Of a stretch of DNA of 64,000 nt, positions 48,508-59,863 are shown one piece after another. The translations under genes and the position numbers were made by a program. This DNA comes from Heliocidaris tuberculata (Eukaryota; Echinodermata; Echinoidea; Camarodonta; Echinometridae): NCBI GenBank assembly GCA_025618425.1, contig CM046845.1, forward strand, positions 6,935,491-6,999,490, in the 5' to 3' direction. The notes beneath the pieces are model-generated. The model saw only the letters and a program-made list of their open reading frames with translations. It searched no databases and was not told where the DNA came from. Every line of letters begins with the position of its first letter. Position 1 is the first letter of the stretch.

Positions 48508-48775
48508 AGAGAGAGTAACATATATATTTAAAAAAACACACAAATAGACAACCTCACTGACGAATATGAGGTGGCTGGTGCCCGAAAAAAAGGAAATTTC
48601 AAAATTTTCGGAGGCTTCACCCCCCCCCCCTTGCCTCGTAAGCCTATATACTTAGAGTCATAATTATTTTGCGTTTTTAGATGTAATTTCGATTTTTGTT
48701 TGACTTTATTTCAAAAAAATATAGTTTATTGAAGAAAAAAAACAATTGTTTTGAGTATATAATTCATTTTATTGC

Positions 48776-49169
48776 CACTTGGTCCAAGTCCGTCCAATGC
48801 CATTTGGTCCAATCGTCTTATGGTCTAAAATCATTCGGTCTAATATCAGTTGGTCCATTAACATTTGGTCTAATCACCATATCAACTGGGATCAGCCGAA
48901 ATGGGTATTGGACCAAATGAATATTGATCGAAATGATTGTAGACTAATTGGTCATTGGAAGAAGAAAAAACAACAACCCAAAAAACGATTATTGGAAGAA
49001 ATGATTACTGGACTAAATGGTCATTGGAAGAAGAAAAAACAACAACCCAAAAAACGATTATTGGAAGAAATGATTACTGGACTAAATGGTCATTGTACGA
49101 AATGATATCAGACCAAATGATGTTAGACCAGCTGACAGTTGGACCGAATGGCATTGGACCAAATGGTAA
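48776..49169. repeat. Fold-back array of ~22-bp units (CATTTGGTCCAAT type)
   Basis: From 48776 to about 48885 units read CATTTGGTCYAAT; from about 48908 to 49169 the complement ATTGGACCAAATG recurs. The right half includes a 69-bp unit starting GGTCATTGGAAGAAG at 48950 and 49019, with the next partial start at 49088. The 108- and 121-codon ORFs here are products of the repeat. Confidence 0.75.
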
Positions 49170-49696
49170 TTCACCTATAATTCGATTCATCGAGGCATAT
49201 TGTGTATACGAGAAAAATATGGGAAAAGTCAACTTGAAAGTACTAGTAGTATGTTTAACAATCATTATTTTTGATAAAATTAATGATGAATTTGTATGCA
49301 TTATACAAACGGTAAATTAACCAAGGAGGATCAATCATGCATACGCTAATGCAACAAGGATCAGTAAAATCTGAGAAAAGGTGATATAAAAAGAACCAAA
49401 GGGAGGTTCTAGATAGCCTCATTAATATGTGCTGACGCAGTTGATCAGGTAGTTCAGAGGAAACGATGTCGTGTCTTATGTAAAGAGAAAAATAGAATTG
49501 GGAGAAGGGGTTTTAAAAAGGAAAAAGGAAGAAGATAGGCGGAGCGGAGAAAGAACGGACGTTAGCTGGAATCATTATGAACACTGACAATAATTTTTAA
49601 ATTATTATTTGGTATAGAAAGATGAAAACACATAATTATAGTTTCTGCTGTTCATTTTTAATCTCTTTCACCACATCTCTCTTTCTCTTTGTTTCC

Positions 49697-49697
<1 letters not shown>
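49170..49697. other. No feature seen
   Basis: AT-rich spacer with purine-rich parts near 49500-49560. Confidence 0.5.
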
Positions 49698-49737
<40 letters not shown>

Positions 49738-49816
49738 TTTCTTTTTCTGTCTGTGTCTGTCTGTCTGTCTGTCTGTCTTTATAATAAATTATGTATCTCT
49801 CTCTCTCTCTCTCTCT
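49698..49816. repeat. Compound (CT)n-(CTGT)n-(CT)n microsatellite
   Basis: (CT)n about 49698-49730, CTGT/CTGTCTGT run about 49747-49778, (CT)n about 49796-49816, then a short C run. Confidence 0.9.
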
Positions 49817-50129
49817 TCTCTTCTCTCCCCCCCCCCCTCCCTCAACCATGCCTCGCTATCTCTCTATCATCTCTTATATAGTACGAAGCTTAATCTAAAT
49901 TTGACATTTTCATCAATCCCTCGAGGGATTTATATGACGACAGTAGGATATATCTTTTATTTTCATTATTCAATTTATTTTTTGCTTATAGCTCTCTATG
50001 AATTTTAATTACATTCTCCTTATTTCGATTTTCTCTCCATTTTTAAGAATATTTCTGAACAGCTCTTGAAACCGTCCGGCCTCTTTTGATTAAATAAATC
50101 AGTCAATGGGTAATCATGTCATGTACTTA

Positions 50130-50350
50130 TTTATCAACCAATCAATCAATCAATAACCCAATAATTAATCATTTAATCAATCAATCAACAATTCATTCAT
50201 TCGTTCATTCATCCATCCATCCAGTCAGTCAATCAGCCAAGATAGCATCTATTTTTCAATCAGTCGTGAGACCAGCCAACAACAAATTATTCTCGTAAAT
50301 TCATCAATTCCATTCCATCAGTCAATCAATCGATTAACCAACCAACCAAC
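50130..50350. repeat. Degenerate tetranucleotide region (TCAA/ATCC/ACCA)
   Basis: AATCAATCAATC, ATTCATTCATTC, ATCCATCCATCC and ACCAACCAACC blocks follow one another; a further (AATC)n block lies at about 51345-51395. Confidence 0.8.
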
Positions 50351-51051
50351 CAAGCTATTATCATGCCAATATTTTTTTATGTTTTTTTTTTTTATCAATC
50401 GATTAGACTTGCCAACCGTCAATAATTATAATACTACTAGGTGTTGAAAAAAAACAGTGGACACTTTTGATCGTTAACTCCAGAATTGTACCTCGCATCA
50501 GACTAATTTGTTGGCATTGTAAAGATGAAAGATGTAGAGTTTATTGGGAGCAAGTTTCATGACATATCTCTCAATACTTCCCTTGAAATATTGATCCGAA
50601 TATTTAATTAGATTTTTCACTTTTTGAAAAATCAAGGCCCAAAAATCTTTGTGTATCAGTAATCAATTCAAAACTCAAAGGTTGCCTTTGTGTGTTGCAG
50701 CTGTCATTTCTTCCAACCTTTTGGTGTCCGGTGTCATTAATGATTCATGACTGGGTTAAAAAGTTGTTCTGGAATTCAGCTGCAATGCACACTGGCAAGT
50801 ACAGTGTTGCACTCTCAATTAATTACTCATACACACAAAATTTTGGCCTTGATTTTTCAAAAAGTGAAAAATCCAATATAATATTCGGATCAATATTTTA
50901 AGATAAGTATTCAGAGATATAAGTTGCTTCTAATAAAGTTTACATCATTCAACTTTACAATGTAAAAATTTCAGTCTGATACGATGTATAATTTTTGAGT
51001 TATTAATGATCAAGTGTCCACTTTTTTTAACACCTAGTATTAATAATAAAC
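50351..51051. mobile_element. Probable inverted-repeat element
   Basis: ACTAGGTGTTGAAAAAAA (50437) near GTGGACACTTTTGATC is mirrored by GATCAAGTGTCCACTTTTTT and AACACCTAGT at about 51009-51038. Internally TATTGATCCGAATATT (about 50588) and AATATTCGGATCAATATT (about 50880) also pair, as does TTTTTCACTTTTTGAAAAAT. About 600 bp, no transposase. Confidence 0.65.
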
Positions 51052-51324
51052 TGTTCTTGTATAGCTCATATCACGTTATAACGTCTCTATATGCGCTTCC
51101 GAAGGGTTTGGATAACACCTTGGCTTTAGCTCCGGCGGCCATAATCAACGCACAGTGCATTCAAGGGATAAATCCTGCCAGGTACCCATTTAACACCTGG
51201 GTGGAGAGTGGCAAACATGGGTTAATGTCTTGCGAAAAGACGTTAATACCGGGCTGAGATTCAAAACCTCAACCCTTGGATTGAGAGTCAAGTGAATGAA
51301 CCACTATACCATGGCACCTCCGCA
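51052..51324 (-). repeat. SINE with tRNA-like head, copy B
   Basis: Minus strand starts GGTGCCATGGTATAGTGG (box A) then GAGGTTTTGAATCTC (box B), followed by a body with CTCCACCCAGGTGTTAAATG and GGAAGCGCATATAGAGACG. The most complete copy in the window. Confidence 0.7.
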
Positions 51325-52807
51325 TCAATTCGTTAACTTATTCAATCAATCAATCCAGTTTAATCATTAATTCATTCAATCAATCAATCAATCAAGCTAA
51401 GACCATGGCAGCCAATATTTTGTTACTATAATAATTATAGTTCATCAGTTCAAACAGACAATCACGCAATCATTCATTCAATAAAGGGTGCAAAAATTTT
51501 TTTTATATCAATTCATACCACATCCGTCATCATGTCTGTGCAATACATTATACATACATACATTCCATCATCACGAAAGATGCAAAGAAAATTTATAGCC
51601 GACGCCGACATATACCTTAATATCCGTCGTCTCCTATGCAGCATACGACGTGTAAACAAGCTCATGTAATGTATACATTGCTCCAGACGTCCTCTAAGCA
51701 TGAGTCACCGTAGCGCATGTTTACATCATGAAACAGAGTTATTTCTGGAAAGAGAGATAGAGAGAGAAAGAAAGAGGTCAAACGGTGCTGGAAGAAATAC
51801 TATTACATTACCGAAAAAACAATAACAAACGGGGATAAGTAGGCCTATATATACGATTAGGAATCTCTTAGAAAGGGAAATATATCAACGACAAGGAAAA
51901 GTGAAAGTAGGCCCATTAAACTAGAAATCATTGTGGAAGGTTAACATATTAATGCTTTCTATAAAGGTCTATAATTATTATACGATGAGAAATTGCTGAA
52001 CAAGTGTACAACCATGAATTGCACTCCTTTTTTTTTCAAATTTCAGCAGAACAACAGGAAAATATGATCAATCCCGGAATATGTTGTTATTTTCGAAAGT
52101 GTTTCAAAATCACTCATTTTTAATGTCAGCTTTAAAGAGTAAATTTAAGTTAACTGTTCTATTCTTTTAATGGTTTTTGTTTTCGTTTTTATCTTGGTTT
52201 TGTTGTGTACTTTTCATAAACTTCAACATATTTCTTCAATCTAATTATTCTTAGTTTGTCTACAAATCTGTATGTTGTATATACGTAAATTAATTTTTTA
52301 TTTGTTTGTTTCTCATTTCTACAAGGGACTATACTTTTTTCTGTATGTCAATCTTTAACATTTTTGGTTATTTACATAGTAAAAAAAAAAACTGACAGGA
52401 CAAATAAAACTGCAAATTAATAAATAAATAAATAATTTTTTCAAGCAGTAACAATGAAATTCATTTTATTGAAAATCTCTATCTCCTTAAATCTGAGTCA
52501 AGTATTAAAGAATAAATAATAATCTTGAATGATTGTGCATGTTTCTTTCATGATCATAATTAAGATGGCAATGGCTGTAATACCCACAATGCAATTTGAG
52601 ACCCTTTTTTGTTCATTTTTTAAAAATATATATTTTCAGTTAATTTATATATCAGCAAACATACTTGTGCTGTTTTGTTTGGGTTTTGTATCGGAGGGAT
52701 GAGCATGAAGTTCCACTCATTACACAAGTTGAAATAAATAGATTTAAAAAAAACCAACAACAACAAATGTAAGAGGTACCAGCCCGACGACCTAAACCGT
52801 TAAGTCC
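51325..52807. other. No gene seen
   Basis: AT-rich, with (AATC)n near 51345-51395 and GA-rich sequence near 51750. Confidence 0.5.
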
Positions 52808-53104
52808 ACTGTAAAAATAACTGTAAAACTACAGGTTTTGGGGCCCTTGAAATTACAAGTTATTGCCATTATTTCAATTTTACAGTCTTTTTCCTGTAAA
52901 ACAACAGCAAGTTTGTTGGTTTACCGGAAATCAGCATATATTTACAATCGCCCAACAAACTTGCTGTTGTTTTACTGCAAAAAGGCTTGAATTTTATGCT
53001 GATTTCCGGTAAAAAATTAAAAAAAAAAAAATTGTGGAAAAACGGGCATTCCCGGCATCCTGACTGCCAGGAAATTTCCCGTGAAAAAACGGCAAATTTT
53101 TTAC

Positions 53105-53108
<4 letters not shown>
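52808..53108. mobile_element. hAT-like MITE (CACTGTAAAAA ends)
   Basis: Left CACTGTAAAAA, right TTTTTTACAGTG. The interior has a strong palindrome: AACAGCAAGTTTGTTGG with CCAACAAACTTGCTGTT, and TTTACCGGAAATCAGCATA with its inverse downstream. Such ends are typical of animal hAT-type MITEs. Confidence 0.65.

Positions 53109-53175
<67 letters not shown>
53107..53175. repeat. (GT)n(TA)n(T)n microsatellite
   Basis: Short (GT)n, then (TA)n, then a T run of about 34, at the end of the hAT-like element. Confidence 0.9.
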
Positions 53176-53178
<3 letters not shown>

Positions 53179-53222
53179 GGAATAATCCTTTTGCCAAAGG
53201 CAGTCATTTTATAATATGTTGC

Positions 53223-53285
53223 TAATCCGTGTTCTTTGAGTTACAAGCCCACTGCTTTTAGCCACTGAGCTAATTTATCCTTTTG
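53223..53285 (-). repeat. tRNA-like SINE head
   Basis: Minus strand AAATTAGCTCAGTGGCTAAA with a tRNA box A and an anticodon-loop-like CTTGTAA; box B is degraded. Confidence 0.4.
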
Positions 53286-54411
53286 AAAGATTTTTTTTTT
53301 TTTAATAGATTTAATCATAAATTTTTCAATCAGGCACTTTTAGTACGAAAGTAACACCATCACAGGTCACTTGTTGGAATGAGACATAAATTAATCGGTG
53401 GCAGATGGGGGTGGGGGCACAATAATTGTCCCGTGCCCCTTTTGAAACCATTTGACAAACCTTATAAGTACAAGGCAACAACAAAAAATGCTCCCTCTCA
53501 AAATTTTCGGGATTGTGTCGCTTTAAAAAAAAAAAAAAAATCCTGAAATAGCCCTACCCTAACATAAAGCATCAAAGTAATAAGGAAAAGAGAATGCAAA
53601 AAGAAGAAAAAAAGAAAGTTCAATCATCCGTTTAAAAATTGTATGAATACAGACAGCAATCTTCCGTTTGGAATTCAGCATTCCTCGTCTGTACCCCTCT
53701 CTGATGTTTTGTTAACCCTCTCAGCACTGAACCCTACAAAGCCCAAGGTGAAGTCCAGTGGAAATGCTCGTGAAATCAAAATGACCCGGTCTCCTACTCG
53801 GGTCCGTGTATAATAATATGTGATTTACTGCCCACCTATTACACATCGAATCTATATTGAGCAATGACCCCCGCCTCACCCCCATCCCAGTGTTTTATTT
53901 CCAAGTTTAAATGTTTAAAGACAGTGTACACCACGGCAATTCAAGCTGTTGCTTTTCTTTCTATGAATTACAGGAGGCAAAATCACGATCATCCCCACAT
54001 TCTCATCATCCCATCTTCCCATCTATCCCTCCCTCCCTCCATCCATCCATCAATCTATCGGTCTATCCATCCTAAACGCATCTGAGAGAGTTTAGCGCGA
54101 GAGTGACGTAAACTCGCTTCTTTCTTTCTTTTTTTTTTCTTTCTGAAACTCAGATGCCTTCCAGGGTATATAGGATGCTAGTAGACCCTTATAGTCAAGC
54201 ATCTGCTATCCTCCTTCTATATTATGTCTGCTCAGGGCATCTGTATGCTTGGGCTCTCTAATTTATTACAAATAATAGGGAGAAGTCGTGCCGCTCCGCA
54301 CAAGAAAATGTCAAATAAATTTTTGATGGAACTCGCAGACAAGTGCATCATGGTTATAGATATATCCCTTTCCCCTCGATTCTGTCTCTCCATCTCTCTC
54401 CATCTCTACCC

Positions 54412-54413
<2 letters not shown>
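53286..54413. other. No gene seen
   Basis: Low-complexity A/T runs and (CCAT/TCCC)n near 54020-54070; nothing else supported. Confidence 0.5.

Positions 54414-54471
<58 letters not shown>
54414..54471. repeat. (CT)n microsatellite
   Basis: Uninterrupted CT dinucleotides for about 58 bp. Confidence 0.95.
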
Positions 54472-54473
<2 letters not shown>

Positions 54474-55018
54474 TCTATATTCGAGTTTTCGTATTTGAGG
54501 AAGGAGAAAGTAAAGTTGGTTTAACCGGGGGAAGAGGGTCACAGACATCCTGAGGATCGACGAGGGGGGCAGACTGGGATTTTTATTTGTTGGCCTCCGA
54601 AAGATGATGCGATCCGTCTCGGAGATGAAGAGAAAAACAGAGCAAAGAGGGTGAAAAAAGGTGAAACGGAAAGATTGCGTTCTAAGATACATTGGTAATG
54701 GTCTAAACCTTAACACCTGATGCGAGGAGTTCGGGGATTTTAAATTTCTCAGCATTTTCGGGAGAGATGATCAAGGCGCCATTATTGAAAGGTTCCATTA
54801 TGCCCGATGCACACGGAGCGCCATTCCGTTTGCCTTAATGCATGCGCTAATCAAGTCTATGAAAGCAGTTTAATAGCTCATACGCCAGTAATTCAAAGCA
54901 ATTTGTACACTCATGATCTTTTTTTGCATTCACTTTTTTGTACGATATCATGCTCACGTGGCGCATCCAAGGCCGCGTCAGTCGCTGACGCAGTCCTCCG
55001 TCAGGAAAGACTCGGGGG

Positions 55019-55363
55019 GGGGGGGAGTGTTTCATAAAGCTGTTCGTAAAGTTACGCATGACTTTACGAATGACTTAAATATGACAAGCCAAATGGGATG
55101 CTCAATCATTTTTAACTGCATCAACTAAGTTGAACTGCATCAACTAAGTTGAACTGTACAGATGTAGATTAACATTCTTGTTAGAACAAACATTTTTAAT
55201 GCAAAGTATATTTTTGCCATAATTTAATTGAGGTTATTGGAAATACAGTCACATTTAGTTAAAACATCAGTAAAAACTTTAGGCATCCTATCTGGCACTT
55301 CATATTCAAGTCGTTCGTAAAGTCATGCGTAACTTTACGAACAGCTTTATGAAACGCCCCCCT
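55019..55363. mobile_element. MITE-like element with perfect 42-bp inverted repeats
   Basis: 55029-55070 and 55314-55355 are exact reverse complements (begin GTTTCATAAAGCTGTTCGTA). Each arm itself has an internal near-palindrome (TTCGTAAAGT..ACTTTACGAA). Beside the left arm, AACTGCATCAACTAAGTTG is tandemly doubled (about 55116-55155). No ORF. Confidence 0.8.
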
Positions 55364-56247
55364 GTGCAACGGACATTAAGGAGTGGGTGGGTCGAGGGGT
55401 ACAGGTATGTGCAGTTCTAAACGGATGGCAGTGGGGAAGGGGGCAGAAGGGGGATGCCCGTCGGTAAATGAACTTCGGCCTCAAACTCAAAGGGTGTGCC
55501 AGCTGCCGACGTAGCCCTACGTCAGGCAATAAACGCCTTGTGCAAAGTGCACAGGAGTGAATGGGGGTATATGTTTAGTCCTAAAGGGGGTCAGTAGGGG
55601 ACATTGGCATTGGGGAAGGGGGCAGAAGGGGGGAGATGACTGTCTGTCGATAAACTTCGGCCTCAAAATAAAGATTGAGGTTGATGGAATCTAATAAAGT
55701 AGGTGATGCACACGAATGTGCCTCCAGCTCGATTGACGCAGAGGCGAACGGTGGGAGTAATCAATCGCTTTCCTGGACACAACAAAGTATAAATTACCTC
55801 GTGATCGCATAATAAGGAAAAGGACATTCTGACAACATTTCCAAGCCTACACACTGAGCACAATACAATTAAAGAAAGTTATGTTGTAGCATTGCACAAT
55901 GATATTTTAAAAAAAATCTTATTAGTGGGCATATCGAATTTTTTTTATTTTTTCGTCTGGGATGAAATAGGTTTTAAAAAAGCACATGTTGCACGAGAAA
56001 CAGAGATGTCTCACACGACATTTTCATTTATTTCACAAAGAAAAAAAGATGAATCACCCTAAATGACCACTGATTCATATGGTATTGTCAAAGTACTTTA
56101 TGATTCATCCGCAAATATTTATGAATCATTCAATTGATTGAATCTCGCATGATTTGAGACTATTGTTAAAACTTCTGCCGAACCCTGTCATAACGTTAGA
56201 AGAAATAATGGTATGCAGTAATAACGCATGTCCCAAATTTAGCAATG
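55364..56247. other. Direct duplication of GGGGAAGGGGGCAGAAGGGG region
   Basis: About 55380-55510 and 55540-55680 share GGGGAAGGGGGCAGAAGGGG and AACTTCGGCCTCAAA in the same order (spacing about 180 bp), so the segment is a degenerate tandem pair. No gene. Confidence 0.5.
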
Positions 56248-56400
56248 TCTATATGCGCTTCCAAATAGCTTAATTTGGATTATCCAGGCGCTGAAGCCTT
56301 CAAGGAATATCTTCTTTCCGGTGTTTATGTGCTTCACCTGGGTAGAGATTGGCAAATGTAGAACAATCTCTTAATTGCTAAAGGACGTTAGTGCTGGGGA
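56248..56400 (-). repeat. SINE body fragment, copy C
   Basis: Shares TCTATATGCGCTTCC and CACCTGGGTAGAGATTGGCA with copies A and B, and lacks the tRNA head. Confidence 0.55.
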
Positions 56401-57197
56401 AGAAATATCATGTATTATCATGTGTAATTATGATGACCTTAGGCTTTTGGGATTGCGGTATTAAAAGGATTGGAGAGACAAAAATGAATTGAGAATCTGA
56501 AGAGAAGAAAACAAATCATAGTGGGGGATGGATATATAAATGAATCTTCCATCAACCCTGGTAAAATAAAGATTTCCAGAATCCTCTCTGCACAGTTCAA
56601 TGCAATTTTTTTTTCAGTTTCGTCCCGAGAATGTTTCATCATGCCATCCGGCTCCGCTGACGTCGAAAAGTTTGCTCTTGCTTCAAGTTCCATTTTCTTA
56701 GGACTCCATCCCTTTCAAGGTTTCCGTTGACCGAGTGAGCTTTATATATTTGATAAAGCTCTTTTTTATGGGAAATGATGCAAACGCGTACCAACGATGA
56801 AATCGTCTTCTTGCGGCGGCATGACCGCCAAAATGAGAAGACCTTTTCATCTAGGGCAGTCAGTCACATATCTTAAAAGCTTTGTATAGTTCCTCCTCCC
56901 CCCCCCCCCCCGACCATGGATTGTCTATTCCAGTACATCAGAAGAAAATAAAGAGTTATTTGAAATGCAGGGGAAACACAGTGAGTTAATTTGATATTCC
57001 ACTTTTTCATACGACGTTTATATATGGTTTGTTATTATTGTTGTTCTCGTTGTTGCTATTTTTGCCTGTGCAATGTTTATAGGCATTATTTATAGGATAT
57101 TTTTTTAATTTGCCCCGGCCCCCCCCCCCCCCCCCGATATTCTCTCGATATTCTCTCGTCTTCCTCATTACCTGATACATTTCCACACTTTACTCTA
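56401..57197. other. No gene seen; poly-C runs
   Basis: C runs at 56898-56911 and 57119-57135; a small direct repeat GATATTCTCTC at 57137-57158. Confidence 0.5.
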
Positions 57198-57389
57198 TCT
57201 AAAAAAAGAGTGAATTTTCACTATTTTCACTCCCCCGGGAGTCATGTCAGTGATCACTTGTTTAGGAGTGAATATCGAGTGACTATCGAGTGCTCTCTAA
57301 AAGGAAAAAAGTGGAGTTTCACTCTATTTTCACTCTATTTTCTTTCCCCCGGGGAGTGACATCAGTGATCACTCGATCTTTGTTTAGAG
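57198..57389. repeat. Dispersed 'GTGACGTCAGTGATCAC' repeat, copy 2
   Basis: Same order and modules as 48322-48507 with a few substitutions (CCCGGGAGTCATGTCAGTGA; GGGGAGTGACATCAGTGATC). Confidence 0.7.
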
Positions 57390-57695
57390 AGTATCGTCAG
57401 GCTTTTTTTTATCCATTTTATTCCTTATCATTATATTCCTCTATATATCATTTCCGTCCAGTACATCTTTCTATACAAAATTGTCAACAGTTTTTCCTTG
57501 TCTGGTTATAAAATCCCCAATGAAAACGAGCAGTAACGACAACGCCTTCTGTATAATTACCAAAATAGTCTTCTTATAAGAAGAGAAAATCTATACATGT
57601 TGTTAGAGTTCACCTATTTCAAAATACTTCTGATTTTGTAACACGAATATAGTTTTCGTCGTCTCGCCCCCACATTTTGTTTTACTTCCCAGACC

Positions 57696-57748
57696 ATGTC
57701 TTTTTCTCCTCTGTTTCACTCACCCTTTATTAATTCCACTTTCTCCGT

Positions 57749-57779
<31 letters not shown>

Positions 57780-57786
57780 CTTTCTC

Positions 57787-57819
<33 letters not shown>

Positions 57820-57877
57820 TCTTTCATCTCTCCCCTTCCCCCTCCCCTAAAAGCATTAATCTTATCTCATCACTCTC

Positions 57878-57924
<47 letters not shown>

Positions 57925-58225
57925 ACTTTCTCTCTCTCTCTCTCTCTATCTATCTCTTTCTGTCTCTCTCTATTCCTCTCTCTATCTCTATTTCTTACTT
58001 TTCCCCTCCTCTTCCTCCTTCCATCCTATCTTCCTCTCACTCTCTCTTTCTGTCATTCTCGCTCCATCTCCCTTTTTCTGACTCTCTCTTTTTCTCCACC
58101 CATCTCTCTCTATCTCTCTCTGTCTTTTTCACTCCCTCTTTCTATCTTCTATCCTCTCACTCTCTCACTCTCTCTCTTTCATTTTCTCCCCTCTCTCTCT
58201 TTCTGCCCCCCCCCCCCCCCCCCCC
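57696..58225. repeat. Long CT-rich microsatellite region ending in poly-C(20)
   Basis: (CT)n blocks interleaved with (CTAT)n and degenerate CT sequence; C run at 58206-58225. The 204-codon ORF across it (Ser/Leu/Phe only) is compositional. Confidence 0.9.
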
Positions 58226-59276
58226 TCTCTCTATGATATCTACCTTCCGCTTTCCCCTTTCCGTTGTTTATTTGAGCATTATTACATCAGTCATTTCACT
58301 TCTGTGTTAAATTCCTGCGAGCTAGCTCCCTTCCATCAAAATTCTTATTTCAATACAATAATCCTCAAAGGCAACTCCTATCTTTATCTTATACTCTCTA
58401 ATTGTCTCATCTGTCATTTCATTTCATATATTGACCTTTCAACTGGGAGGAAAGAAACGGGGTTTCTACAGGGGCGTCACCATACCATTTTTGACGGGAG
58501 GGGGTGTCGGGCGCAACATTTCATGATAAATAATCAGAGAAATTCCAGCGAGAGAGAGAGAGAAAAAAAAAAGATTCTCAGTGCTTAAATGTTTTGTCAA
58601 CACAGCTTCAAAAAGTCAAAATTTAACAAACACAATAACGGATTTGCAGATAGAAATTTTTGAAAAGGGGGTTTCACGTCAACCCCCCCCCCCTCCATAT
58701 ACTCCTCTAGAAACACCCCCTTTGACTATTCCCCTTTTCCGATACAAACTAAATTCCTTATGAAGTCAAGAGCAGCATGCTCTCCGAAAACAATTTTGCA
58801 CCATCTTAATGTTCTATGTTAAGTATGGAATACCTATTATGATTCTTTTCATTTCAAAATACAAAATTCACAATTTTTTTCTTTACAATTCGAATCGAAT
58901 TATTTCCTTTTTCGCTTTTTTCCAACAGTATTTTGTATGTTTTCATGTGTCATACTCTAGAGTTTACAATTGAATACTGAATACAACTGAATATTTTCGG
59001 TTAGAAATCACATTATATACTTATTATGATTTTTATTTCCCTTTCATCCGTCTATTTGGTTTTACATTCGTTAACAGTTAACTACGGAAACATGAAGTTG
59101 TTTCAGCCTTCAATCGATTTGATTACAATGAATCCCGAGGCGATGAAACAAATCTGGAACTCTGTTATTGTCATACCTTCCCATTTGGACAGAATATAAT
59201 GTTTAGCCATAATATGGTTGGCGCATTAATAAGAATTCAAACGAGAAAATAAGAAATATGCAGATCCCTTAGAGGA
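58226..59276. other. No gene seen
   Basis: AT-rich with a C run at 58683-58693 and a GA run near 58552-58563. Confidence 0.5.
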
Positions 59277-59338
59277 GGAGAGAGGAGGAGAGAGGGGGAG
59301 AGAGGGGGAGGGGAGAGAGAGAGAGAGAGAGGGGGGGG
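59277..59338. repeat. GA/GAGGG-rich microsatellite
   Basis: Purine-only run on the plus strand, GAGGAGAGAGG then (GA)n then poly-G. Confidence 0.85.
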
Positions 59339-59649
59339 TGGATTATCATATTTTGCAGTATGATTTATTTCCACTTTTTTAGTTCATAATCATATCAAAA
59401 AAATTATAAATCAGTGGTATATCATATTGGGGGCAACTCTCGTAGCATGCTTGTGTGAGGATTTGCGAGTGCCCCTCTTAATACATGTAGTTCAAAATCC
59501 TGAAACATGACTTCATCGGTCATCTGTAGTCCCTAGCAGTGGATACTAAGCTCCTGTATATGAGTGTCTTTTCTCTTCAAAGATGTAGTCTAATTCATCT
59601 AGAGTCTTTGTGATTTGTATCTGTAAGTGGTATTGTCCCTTATTCAAGT

Positions 59650-59863
59650 AAGAGAGACAGAGAGACGGAGAGAGACAGAGAGACAGAGAGAGACAGAGAG
59701 AGACAGAGAGAGACAGAGAGAGACAGAGAGAGACAGAGAGAGACAGAGAGAGACAGAGAGAGACAGAGAGAGAGAGACAGAGAGAGACAGAGAGACAGAG
59801 AGAGACAGAGAGAGACAGAGAGAGACAGAGAGAGACAGAGAGAGACAGAGAGAGACAGAGAGA
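59650..59863. repeat. Minisatellite, 10-bp unit AGACAGAGAG
   Basis: About 20 near-identical copies of AGACAGAGAG with a few GA slips. The [14 protein letters not shown] ORF is an artefact of the repeat. Confidence 0.95.

Noticed and set aside
48950..49105. 108- and 121-codon ORFs with repeated KKKQQPKKRLLEEM
   Set aside because: Arise from the duplicated 69-bp unit in the fold-back array.
57696..58310. 204-codon plus-strand ORF of Ser, Leu and Phe
   Set aside because: Translation of a (CT)n region; no non-repetitive content.
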